Below are positions 34,568-43,301 of a stretch of 52,051 nt of DNA, piece by piece (the first letter of the stretch is position 1; every line of letters begins with the position of its first letter). The notes under the pieces are model-generated. The model was not told where the DNA came from and ran no database searches. It worked only from the letters and a program-made list of their open reading frames with translations. This DNA is from Nitrospiraceae bacterium (GTDB taxonomy: Bacteria; Nitrospirota; Thermodesulfovibrionia; UBA6902): the NCBI GenBank assembly GCA_003599025.1, contig QZIL01000061.1:1-52051 (forward strand). The letters run 5' to 3'. The translations under genes were made by a program, and so were the position numbers.

Positions 34568-35137
34568 ATGGAAGAAAATTTCAGCATTAATTATCTTGAT
34601 CAATTGAAAAGTTTACTGGATTCATTTCCTCACGGAAGATTTACAGAAATTAGAGAAGCCATGTTATCTGCTTATCACTCAGAAAAACAGGTGTTCATAA
34701 TGGGCAACGGGGGCAGCGGATCAACAGCGTCTCACTTTGCCTGCGATATAAATAAAGGCAGTTGTTTCAATTTGGACAAGAAATTCAAAGTTATTTGCCT
34801 GAATGATAACATACCTACCATGTTGGCTTATGCCAATGATCTTTCATATAGCAAGGTTTTTGTAGAACAATTGAGAAATTTTCTTCAACCGGGGGATGTT
34901 GTTATCGGTATTTCAGGTAGTGGTAACTCCGACAATGTTCTCCAGGCGATTTCATTTGCCAGAAAAATGAAAGCCAAGACAATTGGGTTGAGTGGTTTTA
35001 ATGGAGGAAAACTGTCACAGGCTGTAGATATTCCATTTATTGTTGCCATCAACGACATGCAAAAAGTTGAAGATGTACACATGATAGTAGTTCACATGCT
35101 GATGCAGTGTCTATGCGAGGCCTTGCAGTCTGATTAG
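34568..35137 (+). CDS. gmhA: Phosphoheptose isomerase GmhA-like (SIS domain)
   Basis: A 189-residue sugar isomerase. MGNGGSGSTASHFACDINKG is the GmhA phosphate loop in the variant typical of GDP-heptose clusters. GDVVIGISGSGNSDNVLQAI is the second SIS motif, and VEDVHMIVVHMLMQCL ends the domain. It converts sedoheptulose 7-phosphate to D-glycero-D-manno-heptose 7-phosphate. The frame extends to 34481, but the extra 29 residues are not family-like and ATG 34568 follows GAGGGCAC. The phosphatase gmhB needed for the pathway is not in the window. Confidence 0.9.
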   Translation: MEENFSINYLDQLKSLLDSFPHGRFTEIREAMLSAYHSEKQVFIMGNGGSGSTASHFACDINKGSCFNLDKKFKVICLNDNIPTMLAYANDLSYSKVFVEQLRNFLQPGDVVIGISGSGNSDNVLQAISFARKMKAKTIGLSGFNGGKLSQAVDIPFIVAINDMQKVEDVHMIVVHMLMQCLCEALQSD

Positions 35138-35261
35138 CAACAATTATAAACCCAGATTTTCCATTAAAGAGACTGACTTAACAACTGTGCAAGTTCATTT
35201 TTCACTGTATTTTATCCTATAACAGTATTTGCAATTTGAGGCTGGATTCTGGACCAGTACC

Positions 35262-35480
35262 TCAGTGGCATGGTCCATTTTTTATCGAGTTCTCATGTGC
35301 TCTCCATCCCAGCTTCTTTTTTAATGATATAAATGCTGGGAGGCTGTAACATGTACTTTCCCCCGTCACGATTTCCATTGGTTTTGTCCTACACTTATAT
35401 TTCTTATTCAATTGTTCAACAATATTGGATGTTCACAGCACTCCTATTCCCAATTCAACGCAATCACTTATCTCCCGCAT
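35262..35480 (-). pseudogene. IS256-family transposase C-terminal remnant in a 376-bp gap
   Basis: The gap between gmhA and the first sulfatase-like gene contains, on the minus strand, MREISDCVELGIGVL, a stop, then TSNIVEQLNKKYKCRTKPME, IVTGESTCYSLPAFISLKK and LGWRAHENS. NxxE(R/Q)LN...RTxPMEI...C(Y)xLLAFISLKxxxxWR is the end region of mutator-type transposases. Another frame nearby reads KKWTMPLRYWSRIQPQIA, also transposase-like. No intact ends were found. The rest of the gap shows nothing else. Confidence 0.55.
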
Positions 35481-35513
35481 GACACTTTTTATAGGAAAAC
35501 TGCTAGCTTATAT

Positions 35514-37487
35514 TTATTTCCGTACTGCCATATCTGCGTTCTGTAGATTAGTCTGTATCAGCTCTAAAAGTCTCTGACCGGTTTCGGTCTCTTTGTTAAA
35601 TATGTTTATAAGTTCATCCGGATCCTGCTCCAGATTAAATAAAAGGGATTCCCCGTTTTTGAGATAGTGAATCAGCTTGTAATTACCTTCCCAGACAGCA
35701 ACGCTGCCCTTGGTGATCTGACTGATACGGCTGGAGTTCTCTTCATAATTCATTGAGAATGCTGGTTTGAGGGGAAGATCTTCCCTGCGTATCAGTGGTT
35801 TAAGAGAACGGCCTTCCATCCATTGCGGAACTGGAATATCTGCCAGTTGCAGGATTGTTGCCGGAACATCGATCTGGGCAATGCGATCGTTTACAATATG
35901 TCCAATGGTTTGTTCCGCTTCTTTAATAATAACGGGGATATGCGTTACTTGTTCATAAAGGAATGGCCCCCCGTGAGTGTAATAACCGTGTTCAAAGCTT
36001 TCACCATGATCGGCAGACAAAATAATTACTGTATTCTTTAAGCTCAGTTTATCCAGTCCTTCTATAAAACCTTCGAATTGCTTATCACAATACCGGATGA
36101 ATTCATTGTAGTAATTTCTAATTAGCCCGACAGCCGGTTGTAACTCATTTGGATATGGCAAGTATTCAAACAGATATTTATAAGTTTCGAGTTTTATCTT
36201 TTCCTGAGACTTATATGTTCTGTATTCCGTTGAAGCACTAAAAAAAAACCTGTATGATTCAGGGGGCAGATATGGATCATGCGGAGGGAAGATGTGAAGC
36301 CAGGCAAAGAAAGGCTGTGGGATACTTTCATTTAATATATTTAGGAACCGGCCAAAAACCTCCTCTGCCGGAACCGAAGTATATGAATAATCAGTTGAAA
36401 CAACTCGAAGTAATTTATCGAGGATAAAGTCATTCTCCAGAATCCAGTTGTATTTTTTTATTTTATTTCCAAATAATCTGAATAACAATACGTCAAGCAC
36501 TCCAAACTGTGAACTAACAAGAGAAGCAGGTTTACTGAAATCAGAGGCAATAGGAGCTATATCGAAGCTATCCTCTATTCCAAGTATCTGGACGGAAGTA
36601 TGCGGATTTACGACAAAAGCTATATTAAAGTAACCATGCTTCTTCAGTATGTACGGTAGATTTTCGAAATGACTGTTAACAGGCTTTGTTCCTTCTATAT
36701 GAAAAGTTCGATGAGTCCACACATTCTTGCCAGTCATCAGACTAGCTGTTGCGGAAGTCGTAAAATTGCTTGCAGCCTCTGCCATTGTAAATACAGTTGC
36801 ATTTTTTGCCCAGTCACGAATGAATGGGGTAGTATCTTTTTCGTAACCATATACCGACATATCCCTGGCCGATAAGGCGTCAAAGGTTACAAGAATAATG
36901 TTTGGTCTAGCCTGATTAGTTACAACATCGGGCATAGATACAACTTCTAAAAAGGAGGTGTCCGTGTCTTTAAACCAAGCATAATAAGAAACAAGGGGGA
37001 TAGCAAATAATACAAAAGTGCCAAATAGCCATACAAGAGGAGTTATACGGTCATGTACAATATTAATCCAATGCGCAGCTTTTTTGCTAAAAATTTTTGT
37101 AAGCAATAGTGCTCCAAGAGCAACACAGAGAAAAACTGTGAGTTTGATCTGAAATGATGTCAGAGCGTATGGCCACAGACTTTTTTTCACCTTCCATGAT
37201 AGAGCCCCCAGTAGAATAACCATGCCGCTAAATAAGAACATATGTTCCAGAGTGATTTTGAATCCGATAACTTTACTGAAAAAAACTACAATCCTGAAAG
37301 ACAACCACAAAAAAAAGGATATTACTAGTGCCAGGGCACCCCATATAATGGAAACAAGTGCGACACTAGGCAGAAATTCGAGAAATGTTCCATAATGACT
37401 GAATCCATCCCAACGGTAAAATGCGTCTCCCAGAAGATAAAGAAAAAAAACTGTAAAAATTAACCTGACTAAGCACAGGAAAGACAC
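35514..37487 (-). CDS. Sulfatase-fold membrane protein 1 (Thr nucleophile, LtaS/EptA-like topology)
   Basis: A 657-residue protein with five predicted membrane helices (about 5-22, 38-70, 82-98, 112-131, 148-171), then an exported alkaline-phosphatase-superfamily domain (about 193-560). The metal/nucleophile region is PNIILVTFDALSARDMSVYG (Asp203), and the motif that is CxPxR in sulfatases reads NFTTSATASLMTG. Thr243 stands at the Cys position, and Pro and Arg are lost. ILSADHGESFEHGYYTHGG gives the second metal site. Five helices plus Thr match LtaS and EptA, so transfer of a phospho-group is more likely than sulfate ester cleavage. It is a paralogue of the genes at 44906 and 47033. Confidence 0.8.
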   Translation of the reverse strand: MSFLCLVRLIFTVFFLYLLGDAFYRWDGFSHYGTFLEFLPSVALVSIIWGALALVISFFLWLSFRIVVFFSKVIGFKITLEHMFLFSGMVILLGALSWKVKKSLWPYALTSFQIKLTVFLCVALGALLLTKIFSKKAAHWINIVHDRITPLVWLFGTFVLFAIPLVSYYAWFKDTDTSFLEVVSMPDVVTNQARPNIILVTFDALSARDMSVYGYEKDTTPFIRDWAKNATVFTMAEAASNFTTSATASLMTGKNVWTHRTFHIEGTKPVNSHFENLPYILKKHGYFNIAFVVNPHTSVQILGIEDSFDIAPIASDFSKPASLVSSQFGVLDVLLFRLFGNKIKKYNWILENDFILDKLLRVVSTDYSYTSVPAEEVFGRFLNILNESIPQPFFAWLHIFPPHDPYLPPESYRFFFSASTEYRTYKSQEKIKLETYKYLFEYLPYPNELQPAVGLIRNYYNEFIRYCDKQFEGFIEGLDKLSLKNTVIILSADHGESFEHGYYTHGGPFLYEQVTHIPVIIKEAEQTIGHIVNDRIAQIDVPATILQLADIPVPQWMEGRSLKPLIRREDLPLKPAFSMNYEENSSRISQITKGSVAVWEGNYKLIHYLKNGESLLFNLEQDPDELINIFNKETETGQRLLELIQTNLQNADMAVRK

Positions 37488-37528
37488 TTATGAATCCCTT
37501 TCCGGGGGAACTCCTTATACACACCCTA

Positions 37529-39046
37529 TTATAATTTGCCTATAAATTTATACCTTTCATATCCGTAGAAGGTATAGTTCATTTCTTTTAAATCACCTAC
37601 ATCAATATCTGTAGATAAAGGCAGTACAATTGCATGCTTTTCTAATCGATATTTAGTTATTATTTCATTTACAGCAAGTATCAGCTCGGTTCCCGTGAAA
37701 ATACATACCCTTAATTCCCCGGAAGTGTTTTCAATTCCGTAGCAAGAATTATCTAGTTTAGTTAATTCATATCTTGGGGTAGCACTAAAAATTTCGTAAT
37801 AGAGATAAGGTCTGAAGCTTTCAGTGGTAAATACTAATTTATTGTTGTTCAATCCAACTATGTTTTTTGCTACCAAGTGCAAATTATTAGCCTGATCATC
37901 AAGCATGCTCTGAGATTGAAAAATGCTGCCACTTGGAATTCGTGTAGAGGCGGAAGGTGTCGTGACAAGAAGATTGCCCAAAGTTAGCAATACCGGAAAA
38001 AGGAGAATTAATCTTGGAGCTTTCTCATGAATATATAAAAAGATTATAACAATAAAAGGCAGGACGGATAGCATATTATGTCTTGCACTGTTAATCCATA
38101 AAATAAGCCATAAAAAAGTCGGTAAGGCCGACCAAGAAAATATAAAAACAATTATATGAATACTTCTATGCTTAAGATAAAAGAAAATTACCAGTGTTGC
38201 CATAATAAAATTTAAAATACCGGATCCGTATGCAATTGGGCCCGCCTGATCTCTTATTAACTGCGAAATACTCTTGGATAGTACTGGGGCCACAAAGTGC
38301 ATAAACCACTCAGTGAAACCTGAGAGAGAAGTCGTACTACCATTGCTCTCCCCTAATATCATTCGGCGTAGGAGAAAAAAGGAGACAAGTGACAGAGTAA
38401 TGACCAATATAAATAATAATATATTTTCTTTGCCCAATCTCCTTTTTATATACAAAAGCCCGAAATATGCTCCACTGCCAAGGATTATATCAGATTTAAA
38501 GAGGATTGCCACCGTCAATGCAACAATTGATGAGATAAACCAGACCGATCTCAGATTGTCTATCCAAGTTAAAAAAAAATAAAGTGACAAAATGAAGAAA
38601 AATAATGCTATAAGGTGTGGGAAGCCATAAATAGAAGATTGATATATAGATGGAACAAAACTAAAGGTTAGGGATGTACAGAAGGCGATAATATTGTTGT
38701 TAAAAAGTCTGCTAACCAGTAAATAAGATGGTACTACGATCAATGTTCCGAAAACAGCATTGGTATAGTTCATGACTGCTGGTAGGTAACTGTAGTTATT
38801 ATCCAGTAATCTCAAGACAAATTTAATGTAAGCAACATAAAGAGGTACGACGTCTAGAAAATACAGCTCTGTTAGAAATCCTTTATTCCCATAGGTTATA
38901 AAATCAATTATACTTACAGCAAGGTTGGCAGAATCGGTCTCTCCAAATCCATTAAGTACAAATGGAAATCGTGAAATAATCGCAATCAGGATTAGGAAAG
39001 ACAAGGATGATTTTTTGTTTCTTAAAATATCTTGAAAAGTAAGCAT
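37529..39046 (-). CDS. Membrane glycosyltransferase-like protein (GT-C layout)
   Basis: A 505-residue protein with about ten membrane helices. The first periplasmic loop has NGFGETDSANLAVSIIDFIT, with the acidic GETDS typical of GT39/PMT-like enzymes. A soluble C-terminal part (about 360-505) follows. It is very A+T-rich, like its neighbours. It lies directly upstream of sulfatase-like gene 1 on the same strand (41-bp gap), an arrangement repeated by the GT39/sulfatase genes at 43302-46888. Donor and acceptor unknown. Confidence 0.65.
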   Translation of the reverse strand: MLTFQDILRNKKSSLSFLILIAIISRFPFVLNGFGETDSANLAVSIIDFITYGNKGFLTELYFLDVVPLYVAYIKFVLRLLDNNYSYLPAVMNYTNAVFGTLIVVPSYLLVSRLFNNNIIAFCTSLTFSFVPSIYQSSIYGFPHLIALFFFILSLYFFLTWIDNLRSVWFISSIVALTVAILFKSDIILGSGAYFGLLYIKRRLGKENILLFILVITLSLVSFFLLRRMILGESNGSTTSLSGFTEWFMHFVAPVLSKSISQLIRDQAGPIAYGSGILNFIMATLVIFFYLKHRSIHIIVFIFSWSALPTFLWLILWINSARHNMLSVLPFIVIIFLYIHEKAPRLILLFPVLLTLGNLLVTTPSASTRIPSGSIFQSQSMLDDQANNLHLVAKNIVGLNNNKLVFTTESFRPYLYYEIFSATPRYELTKLDNSCYGIENTSGELRVCIFTGTELILAVNEIITKYRLEKHAIVLPLSTDIDVGDLKEMNYTFYGYERYKFIGKL

Positions 39047-39211
39047 GTTAATTTTATTATTATTTTCAAAATCAAAAAAGAACCATTACGCTATGGTAAC
39101 TTACGGTTTGGAATACTAATTTCGGAATAGGTTTGACACCTGAATTAGAATTTTTCTGTCTGGTTTATTTGCCTGGAGTTAGTATTTGCCTTAATAATAA
39201 TGAGTTTCATG

Positions 39212-39892
39212 TGGTCTTCCCCCATTTTCGCGTACACTCAGTTAGGTCAGGCTGCCATATTTCCCGCTTCAAACAATACCGGTGACCGGTACCCCGGTGC
39301 TGAATGCTGCCGACCAACCGCCTGATACAAGGCTTTGACAACAAATCGAGAAGTCAGTCGATCACTCATGGCCCACTCTACTACCTGCCGGAAAAAGAGA
39401 TTAAGGATCACTACCAGATACCACCAGCCTTCAACTGTTGAGATATACCTGATATCCGACACCCATACAGCCTTAGGCTTCTCCGCTACAAAGTTCTTAT
39501 TCAGAAGACTATCAGCTACAGACAGGTTCTGCTTCGAATTCGTTGTCGCCTTTAACTTCTTTCCTGCCTTGCCTGCTATTCCGTGAATCTTCATGAGACA
39601 TGCTACACGATTTTCACCACACTTTGTTACCTTTGCCTGCAAGTCCTCTGCGATCCTCGGACTCCCATACGTGTTGTGACTGTTCTTGTGTGATTCTTTT
39701 ATATACATCCGTATTTTCTCATTTTCCTTCTGCCTCTTGCTCCGAGGCTGTTTCTTCCATCCGTAATACCCGCTCCGTAAACTGCTTGTCGTACTTCCTC
39801 CGTTCACTTCCTTCTTTCACCACTCACCTCCATGTTTAGGTTTTCTATTTTACCTAACTGTTCGGGGTGTCCGCTATTTCGGAGGAAGTTCA
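39212..39892 (-). mobile_element. Internally deleted IS3-family element with both ends
   Basis: The left end (minus strand) is TGAACTTCCTCCGAAATAGC, and the opposite end on the plus strand is TGGTCTTCCCCCATTTTCGC. Further in, both read ...CAGTTAGG. The element is flanked by a 3-bp direct repeat ATG (39209-39211 and 39893-39895), as expected for IS3 insertion. At 681 bp it is about half the size of an intact IS3-type element. It is inserted at the very end of the MORN gene, whose stop codon it supplies. Confidence 0.85.
39247..39807 (-). pseudogene. IS3-family transposase orfB remnant with two deletions
   Basis: The frame retains SGYYGWKKQPRSKRQKENEK, NTYGSPRIAEDLQ, KPKAVWVSDIRYISTVEGWW and YLVVILNLFFRQVVEWAMSD, i.e. 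the HTH_21 and start of the rve core. An orfA start (SERRKYDKQFTE) is visible just upstream in another frame and joins orfB abruptly, so most of orfA is deleted. Near the end, VGRQHSAPG runs straight into YRSPVLFEA. The segment holding the second Asp and catalytic Glu is gone, apparently lost between two similar RxHSAPG-encoding sequences. Inactive. Confidence 0.85.
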
Positions 39893-40513
39893 ATGTACAA
39901 TTTCCAGCCTGTTCTGCAATTCATCGTTAAACTCGTTTCTATCGGAGTGGATGATAACCTCATTACCATGAAATATACCATCGTTCCATATACCTTCGTA
40001 TCTTCTACCACGCGGCGCATTAATTATTCCTTCACCGTTATATGGTTTCCCGTCTTTCCATTCTCCACTCCATGTTGAACCATCAGTGTTTATCATTGTT
40101 CCCTGTCCATTTTTATTGTTATCTTTCCAAAAACCTTCATATATGTTGCCACCTGGATATTTTATAGTTCCCCATCCGTTCTTATTTGAGTCTTTCCATT
40201 TTCCCTCATACCTTGTTCCTGAAGTGTAAACAATTGTCCCGTATCCATCCATTTTATTGTTCTTCCAGTCACCAGTATAAGTGTAGACATCGGGATATGT
40301 TAATGTCCCTTTTCCGTGTCTTCTGCCAAAGGCCCAATCACCTTCATATATCATGCCACTATTATATTTATATATGCCGTATCCGTTCCAACAATTACCT
40401 TGCTGAATACATGTATTGTCAAAGGGATTTTTGAAATAAAAAATCGCTATTCCCAGGAAAAGTAATAAATAAATAACAGCAATAAATTGGATTAAACGTC
40501 TGTTGACAGTCAT
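39890..40513 (-). CDS. MORN-repeat protein with N-terminal membrane anchor
   Basis: A 207-residue protein. One helix (about 9-27) is followed by about six MORN repeats (YEGDWAFGRRHGKGTLTYPD, YTGDWKNNKMDGYGTIVY, YEGKWKDSNKNGWGTIKYPG and so on) to residue about 185. It is probably exported with the repeats in the periplasm. The TGA stop is the first three bases of the inserted IS3-type element. Joining across one target copy restores CAT GAA ACT CAT TAT TAT TAA, so the original protein ended LEIVHETHYY and lost only four residues. Function unknown. Confidence 0.8.
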   Translation of the reverse strand: MTVNRRLIQFIAVIYLLLFLGIAIFYFKNPFDNTCIQQGNCWNGYGIYKYNSGMIYEGDWAFGRRHGKGTLTYPDVYTYTGDWKNNKMDGYGTIVYTSGTRYEGKWKDSNKNGWGTIKYPGGNIYEGFWKDNNKNGQGTMINTDGSTWSGEWKDGKPYNGEGIINAPRGRRYEGIWNDGIFHGNEVIIHSDRNEFNDELQNRLEIVH

Positions 40514-40900
40514 TTGAATAAATAATTGGTTGCTTCTCTATAATCCAGCAAAGGGTCAGTCGAGTCAATATAACAGGGATAATTCATCACAATAAGATTT
40601 CTCGCAGATGGTTGTGGATTCAATTAACAGGAATATGCATACTTAAGCAATTAAGCCTTCGTTCATGTAATTGCAATAGTATACCAAAAAAACAAAGAAA
40701 CACTCAAAGACAAGTAAAATCATTCAGTTATAATTAAAGCACTGTAACGTGGTATTATCAAAAGAAATTAACATATAATATCATGGTACTGAATTATGCC
40801 TTTATAAACATACGAACATCTATTTTTTTTAGGATCAGACCACATAGATTTACTTCATTTTTTTCAATTTTAATTAATTAAACCAAGAGAAAGAGATAAA
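40514..40900. other. A+T-rich divergent intergenic region
   Basis: 387 bases between the diverging MORN and SGNH genes. Several A/T runs are present (TATAAT-like strings near 40780-40790, CTTAAGCAATTAAG inverted repeat near 40640-40655). No ORF with family resemblance and no structured RNA were recognised. Promoters for both genes must lie here but none stands out. Confidence 0.5.
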
Positions 40901-42352
40901 ATGGTTAAAAGTGAAAAAATCTCGAATTGGATTTTAGTAATCGGAATTGCTGTTTTGGCAGCAATTTCTCTCTATACATTTTCTGTAAGCAAATCATATC
41001 CTCATAGCATAATAAAAATGTATTATGCAATATGCGTTCTCGGTATGCTCTTATTAGGGTTTGTTCTGTTTAAATGTGGGGAAAATGTAAAAGCAGGGGT
41101 TGCTTTGCTTTTAGTAACCCTTGGCACATGTGTTTTTGTCAGTGAGATAATATTTGAATATTATGAATTTTTGTCAGCTGCTGAAGACATCCCATATTCC
41201 GAAGAAAGACTCGAATGGCTTAGGGCTGAAGATGCCCATTTTGATACAAGAACGGACTTGCTGGAAGTAACACTTGATCTAAGGGAAGAGGGTCTTGACG
41301 CATATCCTAATCTTGCTCCTCACACATTTATTTCTCCATTCGGTATTTCAACCAGCTACGGCCGCATATACCCTCTGGGATCAATCTCAGATAAATTCAG
41401 TGTTATATGTAATGAAAGCGGTGAGTGGCTTTCTTACATAACCGATGAGCATGGTTTCAGAAATCCTAAGGGCGTTTATGATAATAATATATTAGATTTT
41501 ATTCTGATAGGAGATTCCTACGTACAGGGGATTTGTGTAAAAGAAGGTGAAGACATAGCAGGTTTGCTAAGAAAAAAAGGACTGAACGTATTGAATGTTG
41601 GTATGGGCAGCAACGGTCCGTTAATAGAACTTGGAGCGCTTAAAGAATATGCGGAACCCATGAAACCAAAATTTGTTGTATGGTTCTATTATGAAGGCAA
41701 TGATGCAGAAAGCCTTTCTAAAGAAAGCGGGTCCCCCCTGCTTATGAGGTATCTTGAAGATAACTTTTCACAGAATCTTCTCCAGAGGCAGAAACAAATA
41801 GATAATGCCCTTATACCATATGCGGAAAATAAACTTGCGGTAAAAAAACGGGTGATAGAAGATGGCAAACCACTTGACAAAACTACATTAAGGGCCTCCT
41901 TTTCCAAGATTATACGATTAACTAACATACGCTACAGGTTGGGACAAGTAAAGCAATGTACTTTCAACGCCGAACCATTATTTGAGAAAGTCATTATGCG
42001 GGCTAAAAGCATGGTTGATAATTGGGGTGGAAATCTTATATTTGTATATCTGCCAGAATGGAGCAGATATACAGAGAAAAAAAATTACTGCCGGATAAAA
42101 TCCCTTGACTCTCAGAAAAGTTACGTTATGTCCTATGTAAAAAGTGTCGATATCCTTACTATAGATATTGAAGAAGTCATTTCGTCTTATAGTGATGCAA
42201 GTTCCTTATTTCCTTTTGGCCGTCCACATCGCCATCATTATAATGCTAAAGGATACAAATTAATAGCAGACGAAATTTGGAATAAACTAACCAATGACAA
42301 TATGTTATTAATAAAAGACGGGATCCCGGAACAAGAAAAACCAAGAGACTGA
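40901..42352 (+). CDS. SGNH/GDSL hydrolase or acyltransferase with membrane N-terminus
   Basis: A 483-residue protein. Three helices (about 9-27, 39-57, 66-86) are followed by an SGNH domain: block I DFILIGDSYVQG (Ser206), block II NVGMGSNGP, block III YYEGNDAE (Asn267). The C-terminal block V is like GRPHRHHYNAKGYKLIADEI, carrying the catalytic His. Such proteins in polysaccharide loci add or remove acyl groups on sugars outside the membrane. AGAGAAAGAGAT precedes the ATG. Its stop lies one base from the stop of the converging GT2 gene. Confidence 0.8.
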   Translation: MVKSEKISNWILVIGIAVLAAISLYTFSVSKSYPHSIIKMYYAICVLGMLLLGFVLFKCGENVKAGVALLLVTLGTCVFVSEIIFEYYEFLSAAEDIPYSEERLEWLRAEDAHFDTRTDLLEVTLDLREEGLDAYPNLAPHTFISPFGISTSYGRIYPLGSISDKFSVICNESGEWLSYITDEHGFRNPKGVYDNNILDFILIGDSYVQGICVKEGEDIAGLLRKKGLNVLNVGMGSNGPLIELGALKEYAEPMKPKFVVWFYYEGNDAESLSKESGSPLLMRYLEDNFSQNLLQRQKQIDNALIPYAENKLAVKKRVIEDGKPLDKTTLRASFSKIIRLTNIRYRLGQVKQCTFNAEPLFEKVIMRAKSMVDNWGGNLIFVYLPEWSRYTEKKNYCRIKSLDSQKSYVMSYVKSVDILTIDIEEVISSYSDASSLFPFGRPHRHHYNAKGYKLIADEIWNKLTNDNMLLIKDGIPEQEKPRD

Positions 42353-42353
42353 A

Positions 42354-43115
42354 CTATATCTGTTTATCTACTGCCTTAAGCCTGTTCTTGAACTTTAGCC
42401 TGAATATCCCGCATAGATCATCGAAGGCATCTTTCGGGATATTGGCTTTTGTATTAGGATCTTCATTCCAAGTAACCGGTATCTCAACAATTGTATACCC
42501 GAGTCTTTCAGCATAAAACAGTAACTCCGCCGCAAAAAAAAAGCCATTGTCTTCTATTAAAGGTAGGAGTTTTTGTGCAACAGACCGTCTCGCAGTCTTG
42601 AAACCACAATGAGCATCATGAAAGCGGACACCTAATCCGATTTTTAAAAGCAAGTTGTAGCATTGCGATACTATTTCCCTTTTAAAGCATCTTTTTAATA
42701 CAGACCGTTTGTCGAGTCTGTTTGCAGTAACAATATCAGCACCATTAACCAAAAGATCAATGGCTAAGATTAGGGCTTCAAGCGAAGTTGAGAGATCAAT
42801 ATCCATATAGCTAACAAAATCGGTGTCAGCCATAGCCCAAGATGTCTTCAATGCTATGCCAAGACCTTTTTGCGGGATATTAAGATATTGAATAAGTGGA
42901 TTCCGCGATGATAGGTTACGGCCGATGTCGCCTGTGCTGTCCTGTGAGTTATTATCCGCAATCACGATTTTCCAGTCATAGTTCCTATGTTTTTCCAAAA
43001 AAGCTACAAGTGTTTCAACGCTTTCTTTCAGCACCTTTTCTTCGTTATAAACAGGGAGAGCTATCATAACAGATGGAATCCGTGTTAACTTTTGACCAGT
43101 ATTATTTATTTTCAT
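42354..43115 (-). CDS. GT2 polyprenyl-phosphate sugar synthase, paralogue 2
   Basis: A 253-residue protein strongly similar to the GT2 enzyme at 29799-30563 throughout: MIALPVYNEEKVLKESVETL, VIADNNSQDSTGDIGRNL, YMDIDLSTSLEALILAIDLL, FHDAHCGFKTARR and PVTWNEDPNTKANIPKDAFD. It is likely to make a polyprenyl-phosphate hexose for the GT39-like protein encoded next upstream on the same strand. It lies in the gene series carrying sulfatase-like genes 2 and 3. Confidence 0.87.
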   Translation of the reverse strand: MKINNTGQKLTRIPSVMIALPVYNEEKVLKESVETLVAFLEKHRNYDWKIVIADNNSQDSTGDIGRNLSSRNPLIQYLNIPQKGLGIALKTSWAMADTDFVSYMDIDLSTSLEALILAIDLLVNGADIVTANRLDKRSVLKRCFKREIVSQCYNLLLKIGLGVRFHDAHCGFKTARRSVAQKLLPLIEDNGFFFAAELLFYAERLGYTIVEIPVTWNEDPNTKANIPKDAFDDLCGIFRLKFKNRLKAVDKQI

Positions 43116-43301
43116 AGGATAATTAACCGATTTTTCTCAGGGATTAATAAATCAAAATAATTAGCAATTAATCAAGCTGATATCTTATATATTTACTGTA
43201 ACAAATTCCCATAAAGATTTGTTTGAAGAATAAAACAATATGCGTTTAATATTCTGGAAAACATCTCTTGAAAAAAATCATCCGCAAAACACAGATATTT
43301 T

